This document shows positions 1 to 4,516 of a stretch of DNA of 6,418 bases, in pieces; the first letter of the stretch is position 1, and every line of letters starts with the position of its first letter. The notes under the pieces are model-generated. The model was not told where the DNA came from, ran no database searches, and was given only the letters and a program-made list of their open reading frames with translations. Origin of the DNA: Propionibacteriaceae bacterium. GTDB taxonomy: Bacteria > Actinomycetota > Actinomycetes > Propionibacteriales > Propionibacteriaceae. The stretch is from the NCBI GenBank assembly GCA_025923975.1, contig JAICEV010000223.1:1-6418 (forward strand), in the 5' to 3' direction. Made by a program: the position numbers and the translations under genes.

Positions 1-146
1 AGCATTCCCTTGAGGCGCTGATCCTCACCACAGATCGGTAGCGCGCCGACGTCGAGGTCGCGCATCTTGCGGGCGGCGTCGACCAGGGTCTCGGTCGAGT
101 TGACACACTCTGCGCCCTTTGTCATGAGGTCTCGGGCTGTCGCCAT
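1..146 (-). CDS. Hrp1-like CBS-domain protein, N-terminal part (cut by left edge)
   Basis: Reading the minus strand from ATG at 146 gives 48 codons with no stop, starting MATARDLMTKGAECV and continuing through DAARKMRDLDVGALPIC to KGML at the edge. This is the first half of a CBS domain: the 'ARD(L/I)M' opening, a variable strand, then 'MR..D(V/I)GALPIC' followed by the 'L.GM(L/V)' strand. The arrangement closely resembles mycobacterial Hrp1 (hypoxic response protein 1), a protein of about 140 residues with two CBS domains, as I recall it. CBS pairs usually bind adenine nucleotides and act as energy or stress sensors; the ligand here is unknown. The start is fixed by a near-perfect ribosome binding site six bases upstream. 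Upstream lie twin stress-sigma-type promoters. The second CBS domain should lie beyond the left edge. Family assignment is secure; equivalence to Hrp1 is inference. Confidence 0.88.
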   Translation of the reverse strand, partial: MATARDLMTKGAECVNSTETLVDAARKMRDLDVGALPICGEDQRLKGM

Positions 147-152
147 GATGGA

Positions 153-161
153 CTCCTCCTT
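153..161 (-). promoter_or_regulatory. Strong ribosome binding site of the CBS gene
   Basis: The minus strand reads AAGGAGGAG here, six bases before the ATG at 146. It is almost the full anti-Shine-Dalgarno complement and decides the start of the CBS gene. Confidence 0.85.
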
Positions 162-180
162 GAGTTCGGTTCATCGCTTC

Positions 181-205
181 CTACCCCATGCGAAGGGCAG
201 CAAAC
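181..205 (-). promoter_or_regulatory. Stress-sigma (SigB/SigF-type) promoter, gene-proximal copy
   Basis: On the minus strand GTTT (205-202) is followed after 15 bases by GGGTAG (186-181). This fits the actinobacterial SigB/SigF-type pattern, roughly GTTT-N14-16-GGGTA. Transcription would start near 174, giving a leader of about 28 bases that contains the strong ribosome binding site of the CBS gene. Motif and geometry are seen; use by such a sigma factor is inferred. Confidence 0.62.
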
Positions 206-231
206 GTACCCCAGCGAAGGGCAGCAAACGT
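183..231 (-). repeat. Two tandem copies of a 24/25-base unit holding the twin promoters
   Basis: On the minus strand the unit is ACGTTTGCTGCCCTTCGC followed by TGGGGT. The copy at 231-208 is 24 bases; the copy at 207-183 is the same but for one inserted A (25 bases). The 18-base core is identical in both (214-231 and 190-207). Only two copies exist. The duplication carries a complete -35/-10 pair each time, so it looks like a promoter duplication and not like a CRISPR or other array. Confidence 0.85.
206..229 (-). promoter_or_regulatory. Stress-sigma (SigB/SigF-type) promoter, distal copy
   Basis: On the minus strand GTTT (229-226) is followed after 14 bases by GGGTAC (211-206), again within the SigB/SigF-type spacing. 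It is the upstream member of a tandem pair; a transcript from it would start near 199 and read through the proximal promoter into the CBS gene. Scanning by eye I found no other GTTT-N14-16-GGGTA match in the window. Confidence 0.58.
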
Positions 232-448
232 GTCTCCGCGACTCTCCCCAAACCTGAATCTGCTGGACCGCGGCGCGGTCGGCTGCGCCGAGCAGCGCTA
301 CGAAGATCATGCCGTTGGTGATCTTGTCGGATTCGTATTCTTGGCGATCGCTGCAGCCTCGACCCAAAGATCTTTCACGGCGCCGCAACAAAGCAGGCAT
401 CTGTCGTGATTGGCGTCACGAACTCTGTCCGTCCCGTGGTCAGCAGTT
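232..448. other. Intergenic stretch, no supportable gene; possible decayed coding on minus strand
   Basis: Between the twin promoters and the putative promoter of the MEDS gene I see no frame with a convincing start, ribosome binding site and family match. One minus-strand frame over about 340-232 (YESDKITNG..., LLGAADRAAV...) has GC-rich third positions and a protein-like composition, but it lacks a start upstream and runs into the CBS promoters. It may be a relic or chance. No rRNA, tRNA or terminator was recognised. Confidence 0.4.
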
Positions 449-477
449 TTGTGGCGCAGCGACGGTTTCGGTAAGGT
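449..477 (+). promoter_or_regulatory. Candidate housekeeping promoter of the MEDS gene
   Basis: TTGTGG (449-454) and TAAGGT (472-477) are 17 bases apart. The second fits the actinobacterial TANNNT -10 pattern and the first keeps the TTG of the -35. Transcription would start near 484, leaving a leader of about 95 bases. Single-site matches like this occur by chance, so this is tentative. Confidence 0.3.
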
Positions 478-578
478 AACGACGAAACTCGCGAGCAAGC
501 ATTTGTGCCCCGAGATGCGGCCGCACCAGTGTCGTGGACCCTAGCGACACCGACTGCCAATTTGCTTCAGGAAACGTT

Positions 579-1523
579 ATGCCGCAAGCCGCTCCACCTA
601 GATCGCAGCAAAGTTATCGACACGAGGCGTTCATGTGGCGCGATGCTGACGACTACGCGTCGGTCCTTGCGCCATTCGTCGAGGAAGGCCTGGCGGCAGG
701 TGAGGCCGTCATGGTCGCCGTGGTGCGGCGTCATGCCAACTGGTTGCGCGAAAGCCTCGGCAGCCAGGCCCGCAAGGTCAAATTCGTCGACATGGCCAAG
801 CTCGGTCGGAATCCCGCACGCATCATTCCAGCCTGGCAAAAGTTTGTTGATCAGCACTCCGGCTACGGCCGTCCGGTACGCGGAATTGGCGAGCCGATCT
901 GGGCAGGACGTCGCCCCGAGGAGATTGTCGAATGCCAGCTGGATGAGGCCTTGCTCAATCTGGCGGTGGACCCCAAGATTCCTTTTTGGCTGATCTGTCC
1001 GTACGACGTCCGTGGGCTTGAGCCCTCGGTGATCAAGGAAGCCCATCGCAGCCACCCAGCCGTTATGGACGGAGACCGCTACCAGGGAAACTCCCAATAC
1101 GGTGGACGCGCGCATGTCGAAGCGATGTTCGGCGCAGAGCTTCCCGAGCTGCAGGACAAACCAGCTGAGTACACCTTCACGCAAGAGGCGGTCGACCGCG
1201 TCTTCAATATCGTGACGCTGGAGGCGTACGGGGCTGGTCTTTGGTCAGACAAGGTGACAGACCTTGCTGCCACCACCCGTCGGCTCGCCTCCTGCAGTCT
1301 TCGGCGTGGAGCTGATGAAGGGGCTATTCGGATCTGGGACCTGCCGCATGCGCTGATCTGCGAGGTGTCCGATAACACCATGATCGACGACGTGTTGGCA
1401 GGACGGCGGGCCGTCGCCTCAAGCGACCGCGATGGACTGTCCTCCGCAAACCGGAAGTGTGACCTCGTTCAGCTGCGCTCCACCGGCTCCGGTACGACGG
1501 TGCGCCTCCACATGTGGAAGTAG
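579..1523 (+). CDS. MEDS-domain anti-sigma regulatory protein (RsbA-like), degenerate ATPase half
   Basis: This 314-residue protein has two parts. Residues ~12-170 are a MEDS (DcmR-type sensory) domain: YRHEAFMW at the start, then FVEEGLAAGEAVMVAV, LGRNPARIIPAW, the hallmark GRPVRGIGEPIWAGR, VECQLDEALLNLA, WLICPYD and a final EAHRSHPAV. Residues ~215-314 align with the HATPase (RsbW-like) half usual in this family, ending CDLVQLRS...TTVRLHMW. Such proteins are annotated as RsbA-type regulators of stress sigma factors in actinobacteria and are cytosolic. The ATP-binding half looks damaged: where the family has a 'NELATNS.RHG' N-box, this one reads RRLASCSLRRG (residues 234-244), and the glycine after D265 is T267. 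ATP binding or kinase activity is therefore doubtful. The start is ATG 579, chosen because AGGA lies six bases upstream; an in-frame GTG at 534 has no clear site. Its stop abuts that of the convergent regulator. Confidence 0.82.
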   Translation: MPQAAPPRSQQSYRHEAFMWRDADDYASVLAPFVEEGLAAGEAVMVAVVRRHANWLRESLGSQARKVKFVDMAKLGRNPARIIPAWQKFVDQHSGYGRPVRGIGEPIWAGRRPEEIVECQLDEALLNLAVDPKIPFWLICPYDVRGLEPSVIKEAHRSHPAVMDGDRYQGNSQYGGRAHVEAMFGAELPELQDKPAEYTFTQEAVDRVFNIVTLEAYGAGLWSDKVTDLAATTRRLASCSLRRGADEGAIRIWDLPHALICEVSDNTMIDDVLAGRRAVASSDRDGLSSANRKCDLVQLRSTGSGTTVRLHMWK

Positions 1524-1934
1524 TCATCGACTTCGTCGGTTCCGTCGACCAGCAGTGGCCTCAGTCATCGCGGTGTAGATCTCTGTGAGAGCGCGTCGCT
1601 GCCGCGGCGTCAATCCGGGGTCTGTGGCAATGGCGGCAACGAACGAAGTGTGCTCGTTAGGCTGCGCCTCTTGATCGTGATCACGGTCCTCATCCGAGCC
1701 ATGATCATCATCCGACCCTGGACGCAGGGTCTCGGGCGGGACACCCAGTGTGGCGGCAAGTGTGTCCAGTACAGCTTCGGATGGAGCCCGAAGTCCGTGC
1801 TCGATTTGAGAGAGGTAGGGGTTGGAGATACCAGCCATCGCCGCAACCTGGCGCATCGACAGCTCGGCCAACTCGCGTTGCCGGCGGATGATGTCGCCGA
1901 CCGGATTCTCTGATGGCTCGGACCCGGGATTCAT
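1524..1934 (-). CDS. XRE-family HTH regulator 1, divergent from the phasin operon
   Basis: A 136-residue DNA-binding protein. Residues ~14-70 are an XRE/Cro-C1 helix-turn-helix: IIRRQRELAELSMRQVA, turn AGISN, recognition helix PYLSQIE, then GLRAPSE and an LGV segment. Residues ~72-95 are a very acidic, His-rich linker (SDDDHGSDEDRDHD). Residues ~97-127 form a small helical tail (FVAAIATDPGLTPRQRRALTEIY), followed by an Arg-rich end. The second regulator in this window has the same plan and is nearly identical in the HTH. Similar HTH proteins (for example Rv0474 next to hbhA in mycobacteria, from memory) act as local repressors. It likely controls itself and the divergent phasin operon through the palindrome in between. 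I chose ATG 1934 because AGGA lies eight bases upstream; ATG 1943 in the same frame has AGG touching it, too close to serve. Confidence 0.85.
   Translation of the reverse strand: MNPGSEPSENPVGDIIRRQRELAELSMRQVAAMAGISNPYLSQIEHGLRAPSEAVLDTLAATLGVPPETLRPGSDDDHGSDEDRDHDQEAQPNEHTSFVAAIATDPGLTPRQRRALTEIYTAMTEATAGRRNRRSR
1773..1895 (-). repeat. Left arm of a 123-base inverted repeat (HTH coding)
   Basis: The reverse complement of this segment matches 2398-2520 with 16 mismatches in 123 bases (about 87%), counted by eye, including one exact run of 26 bases. It encodes the DNA-binding region of regulator 1; the partner encodes that of regulator 2. The arms are in opposite orientation and enclose the phasin gene, about 500 bases apart. 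Confidence 0.85.
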
Positions 1935-1982
1935 AGCCACCATCCTAAAGACCGACGATGTGACGTATCTCGCACTGGCTCC

Positions 1983-1997
1983 GCTAGCTAAGCTAGC
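1983..1997. promoter_or_regulatory. Palindromic operator candidate between regulator 1 and the phasin
   Basis: GCTAGCT-A-AGCTAGC is a perfect inverted repeat with 7-base arms around one base. It sits 49 bases upstream of the divergent regulator's ATG and 54 bases before the phasin ATG. Dimeric XRE regulators bind such sites. It would overlap the -35 region of the proposed phasin promoter, which suits repression. The palindrome is seen; its partner is inferred from position. Confidence 0.55.
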
Positions 1998-2007
1998 ATC
2001 TTTTGGC

Positions 2008-2013
2008 TAACAT
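2008..2013 (+). promoter_or_regulatory. Candidate -10 element of the phasin operon
   Basis: TAACAT fits the TANNNT -10 pattern and would start transcription near 2020, giving a leader of about 32 bases with the strong ribosome binding site. There is no good -35 hexamer 16-18 bases upstream; that position is occupied by the palindrome at 1983-1997. TAGCAT at 1994-1999 is an alternative. Confidence 0.3.
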
Positions 2014-2034
2014 AGAGAGCGTTGTATCCAAACA

Positions 2035-2043
2035 AGAAGGAGA
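2035..2043 (+). promoter_or_regulatory. Strong ribosome binding site of the phasin gene
   Basis: AGAAGGAGA lies eight bases before ATG 2052. It fixes the start there and rules out an in-frame TTG at 2022, which would place this site inside the coding region. The strength fits a protein made in large amounts. Confidence 0.85.
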
Positions 2044-2051
2044 AACACATT

Positions 2052-2339
2052 ATGGCAAGCACGACCACTAAGAAGATCAATGACTTCACTGATGGCTTTG
2101 GTGACGCTACCGAGCGCTATCGTGCCGTCAACGAGAAGCTACTCGAAACCGGCAAGAAGACCGCCAACGCGGCGCTCGACGGCTACGAGAAGACGATCTC
2201 CAGCTATGTCGATTTCAGGCAGCAGCTCGCGGAAGCAACGCAGCTCGACTGGGTCACCACTGTTGTCAAGGCGCAGAATGACTTCTTGAACGAGGTCAAC
2301 GCGGCGTACATCTCCGCCGCTCGTGACGTCCTGAAGTAA
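2052..2339 (+). CDS. Phasin-like granule-associated protein
   Basis: A 95-residue, highly charged, Cys-free protein without signal peptide or membrane segment. It starts MASTTTKKINDFTDGFGDA and looks helical throughout, with two amphipathic stretches (about 20-60, rich in Lys/Glu/Ala, containing ALDGYEKTISSYVDFRQQLA; and about 62-95, containing VKAQNDFLNEVNAAYISAARD). The KAQ..FL/..Y...AR pattern is phasin-like. Phasins coat PHA granules, limit their size and ease polymer formation. The assignment rests on composition and context: the strongest ribosome binding site of the operon, then a regulator and PHA synthase directly downstream. The protein is short for a phasin (often 110-190 residues). 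The gap to the next gene is 16 bases. It could instead be another helical accessory protein of the granule surface. Confidence 0.75.
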   Translation: MASTTTKKINDFTDGFGDATERYRAVNEKLLETGKKTANAALDGYEKTISSYVDFRQQLAEATQLDWVTTVVKAQNDFLNEVNAAYISAARDVLK

Positions 2340-2355
2340 GCCGTATGCTCAAGCT

Positions 2356-2724
2356 GTGAAAACGCAGCAGTCGGCGGATGATCAACTAAGACTTGGCGAG
2401 ATCATCCGCCGGCAACGAGAGCTGGCCGAGCTGTCGATGCGTCAGGTTGCGGCGATGGCTGGTATCTCTAACCCGTACCTCTCTCAGATCGAACGCGGGC
2501 TTCGTGCCCCTTCGGAAGAGGTGCTTCGGGCAATCGCCGAGTCTCTTAACGTTTCTGCCGACCTACTCCGGGGTGACGAGCCACCGGATGGGTCGGCGGA
2601 TGTCGTTGAGGCAATACAGTCCGATCCTGATCTGACTGGCTCGCAGCGGCGCTCGCTCATTGAGGCGTACGCGGCGCTCCGCCAGGTCACAGTAAAACGG
2701 CGCAGGAGTAGGGGGCATCGATGA
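2356..2724 (+). CDS. XRE-family HTH regulator 2, inside the PHA operon
   Basis: A 122-residue protein. Residues ~15-70 are an XRE helix-turn-helix with the same IIRRQRELAELSMRQVA...NPYLSQIE sequence as regulator 1: residues 16-46 are identical to its residues 15-45, and GLRAPSE follows after one R/H change. A short linker without the acidic run of regulator 1 leads to a helical tail (VVEAIQSDPDLTGSQRRSLIEAYAAL) and a basic end (KRRRSRGHR). It probably senses or balances granule components and represses the phasin promoter, a role played in proteobacteria by the unrelated PhaR; this is inference from position. The start is GTG 2356, 16 bases after the phasin stop, with only a weak ribosome binding site, so translation may depend on the upstream gene. 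Its stop overlaps the phaC start (ATGA). Confidence 0.86.
   Translation: MKTQQSADDQLRLGEIIRRQRELAELSMRQVAAMAGISNPYLSQIERGLRAPSEEVLRAIAESLNVSADLLRGDEPPDGSADVVEAIQSDPDLTGSQRRSLIEAYAALRQVTVKRRRSRGHR
2398..2520 (+). repeat. Right arm of the 123-base inverted repeat (HTH coding)
   Basis: It pairs with 1773-1895 in opposite orientation, with 16 mismatches in 123 bases counted by eye. Nearly all differences are at third codon positions; across the identical protein stretch they are all silent. Confidence 0.85.
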
Positions 2725-4496
2725 GTGAGGCGAGAATTCCTGAACCCAACGCGGACGAGGGCTGGGACAACATCGATGAGGCGGTCCGCGATCAATACGG
2801 CCAACTTCTGACGGCTGGCACCAACCTTCTCAGTGACAGCGAGATCATGGGTCGGCTCGACCCGCTCTCGTTGTTCTCGCCCTTGCTGCGTACGAGCCTC
2901 TCTACGGCATCCCACCTAGACAAAGTGATGGGAGTGTGGGCCCGCGCGGCAGGCGAAATGGTTCGCGCCACCACGGCTGCGACCGTGCGCGCGGTCGGCG
3001 GCAGTCCATCGTACGCGCCGCAACATGGCAAGGACAGGCGGTTCGCCGATCCGGCCTGGACTGAGAATGCCGGGTACTGGTGGCTCAGAGAGATCTACCA
3101 CGACTGCGAGCAGGCGCTACTCGAGATGGTGCGAGACACCGACACGCCGCCTGCCGTCAAGCAGAAGGCGGAGTTCGCCGTGCAGCTGTTGATCGACGCT
3201 CTGTCTCCTACGAACTTCATTTTGGGAAACCCGACCGTGATCAAAAAGGCCTTGGATACCGGTGGGCTGTCGTTGGCTAAAGGGTTACGCAACTTCATTC
3301 ATGATCTGCGGACTAATCAGGGCGTGCCGCGACAGGTGGTTCCGGGGGCACACACGGTCGGCGTGGACATGGCCATCACACCCGGCAAGGTCGTGTTCCG
3401 CAACGAGCTGATGGAGCTGATCCAGTACGAGCCCAGCACTCCTGAAGTGCACCAGATCCCGCTGCTGTTCAGCCCGCCGTGGATCAACAAGTACTACATC
3501 ATGGACCTGGCTCCTGGTCGGAGCCTCGTGCAATGGGCCGTCGACCATGGGCACACCGCCTTCATGATCAGCTATCGCAATCCTGATGAGCAGATGCGCC
3601 ACGTGAAGATGGACGACTACTTGATCTCCGGCCCAATAGCGGCCCTTGAGGTCGTCCGCAACATCACTGGTGCAGAAAAGGTCAACCTACTCGGGCTCTG
3701 CCTTGGTGGCACGCTCACTATGGCGACTCTCGCCTACCTCGATGCAGTCGGCATGGACTTGATCAACTCAGCGACCTTCCTCAACACTTTGATCGATTTC
3801 AGCGAGCCGGGCTTGCTTGGCGTCTTTACCGACGAAGCATCTATCCGCCGGCTCGAGAGGACGATGAAGCGCACCGGCTTCCTGCCGAAGGAGGAGATGC
3901 AGCGCTCCTTCAACCTGCTCCGAACCAACGACCTGATCTGGAACTACGCCGTCAGTAGCTGGCTGATGGGAGAGGAACCGCAGGCATTCGATCTGCTGAG
4001 CTGGAACAACGATTCGACTCGGATGCCTGCCGAAATGCACAGCTTCTACCTACGCAGTTGCTATGTAGGGAATGAACTCGCCCGCGGTGTCATGGAACTG
4101 GCGGGACAGCGGCTTGATCTTGAAAAAGTTGATCAAGATCTGTACTTCCTCTCTGCCGAACAAGATCACATTGCGCCGTGGCGCAGCTCCTACGCCGGCG
4201 CGCGGCTGCCCGGTGGAAACGTAAGGTTCGTGCTTTCAAACTCCGGTCACATTGCCGGCATCGTGAACCCGCCCAGCCCGAAGTCCGTTCATCATGTGCT
4301 GGAGGGCGACAAGGCACTGCCTGCCGATCCAGAGAAGTGGTTGGCGGCAGCGACTATGCATCGCATGACCTGGTGGGAGGACTGGGCAACGTGGATCGCG
4401 GACCATGCGGGGCCGATGCGGAAGCCTCCGCGGATGGGCAGCCGGAAGTATCGACCGATCGCCGACGCCCCTGGGACGTACGTCCTGGAAACCTGA
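2721..4496 (+). CDS. phaC: Polyhydroxyalkanoate synthase, class I-like (PhaC)
   Basis: A 591-residue enzyme that polymerises hydroxyacyl-CoA into PHA with release of CoA, at the granule surface. Residues ~50-290 are the PhaC N-terminal domain (WWLREIYHDCEQALLEMV, SPTNFILGNP, FRNELMELIQYEP), leading to the alpha/beta-hydrolase core (LLFSPPWINKYYIMDL, DHGHTAFMISYRNPDE). The lipase-like box is GLCLGG with nucleophile C327; D482 (in AEQDHIAPW) and H510 (in SNSGHIAGIVNPP) complete the triad. Positions closely match C319/D480/H508 of Cupriavidus necator PhaC. The C-terminal WWEDWATWIADHAG is also typical. Length and lack of a PhaE/PhaR partner fit class I, whose usual substrates are short-chain 3-hydroxyacyl-CoAs; substrate range cannot be read from sequence. 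The start ATG 2721 overlaps the upstream regulator's stop by four bases (coupling), with GGGGG five bases and AGGAG twelve bases upstream. No phaA or phaB is present in the window. Confidence 0.97.
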   Translation: MSEARIPEPNADEGWDNIDEAVRDQYGQLLTAGTNLLSDSEIMGRLDPLSLFSPLLRTSLSTASHLDKVMGVWARAAGEMVRATTAATVRAVGGSPSYAPQHGKDRRFADPAWTENAGYWWLREIYHDCEQALLEMVRDTDTPPAVKQKAEFAVQLLIDALSPTNFILGNPTVIKKALDTGGLSLAKGLRNFIHDLRTNQGVPRQVVPGAHTVGVDMAITPGKVVFRNELMELIQYEPSTPEVHQIPLLFSPPWINKYYIMDLAPGRSLVQWAVDHGHTAFMISYRNPDEQMRHVKMDDYLISGPIAALEVVRNITGAEKVNLLGLCLGGTLTMATLAYLDAVGMDLINSATFLNTLIDFSEPGLLGVFTDEASIRRLERTMKRTGFLPKEEMQRSFNLLRTNDLIWNYAVSSWLMGEEPQAFDLLSWNNDSTRMPAEMHSFYLRSCYVGNELARGVMELAGQRLDLEKVDQDLYFLSAEQDHIAPWRSSYAGARLPGGNVRFVLSNSGHIAGIVNPPSPKSVHHVLEGDKALPADPEKWLAAATMHRMTWWEDWATWIADHAGPMRKPPRMGSRKYRPIADAPGTYVLET

Positions 4497-4504
4497 GGTA
4501 CGCC

Positions 4505-4510
4505 TACACT
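4505..4510 (+). promoter_or_regulatory. -10 element for a leaderless GH13 transcript
   Basis: TACACT (TANNNT) ends six bases before the GTG at 4517. That is the spacing at which actinobacterial promoters start transcription on the first base of the start codon. No ribosome binding site precedes this GTG, which supports a leaderless mRNA. No clear -35 was seen. Confidence 0.5.
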
Positions 4511-4516
4511 CGTCCG

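Noticed and set aside
183..231. CRISPR-like array
   Set aside because: Only two copies, directly adjacent without unique spacers, and each holds a promoter-like pair.
534..578. MEDS protein starting at GTG 534
   Set aside because: No ribosome binding site is seen there and the extra 15 residues match nothing in the family; ATG 579 has AGGA six bases upstream.
567..1184. Long minus-strand open frame opposite the MEDS gene
   Set aside because: It lies antisense to a clear MEDS domain, has no family resemblance, and is expected in GC-rich coding DNA.
1507..1518. Palindrome TCCACATGTGGA at the end of the MEDS gene
   Set aside because: As RNA it gives only a four-base stem and it encodes the conserved LHMW ending, so it is not a convincing terminator or operator.
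1677..1686. Palindrome CGTGATCACG within regulator 1
   Set aside because: It falls in the Asp/His-rich linker, where GAT/CAC codons produce such palindromes by chance.
1935..1943. Regulator 1 starting at ATG 1943
   Set aside because: The AGG before it touches the start codon; ATG 1934 has AGGA at proper spacing. The start at 1943 is not fully excluded.
2022..2051. Phasin start at TTG 2022
   Set aside because: It would place the strong AGAAGGAGA site inside the coding sequence; ATG 2052 has that site eight bases upstream.
4116..4140. Inverted repeat GATCTTGA...TCAAGATC inside phaC
   Set aside because: It lies in the middle of well-conserved coding sequence (LDLEKVDQDL), no T run follows, and repeated Asp/Leu/Lys codons explain it.
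4178..4516. Upstream extension of the GH13 frame by 113 codons into phaC
   Set aside because: It overlaps the conserved end of phaC (including H510) in another frame, resembles no GH13 N-terminus, and homology begins shortly after GTG 4517.
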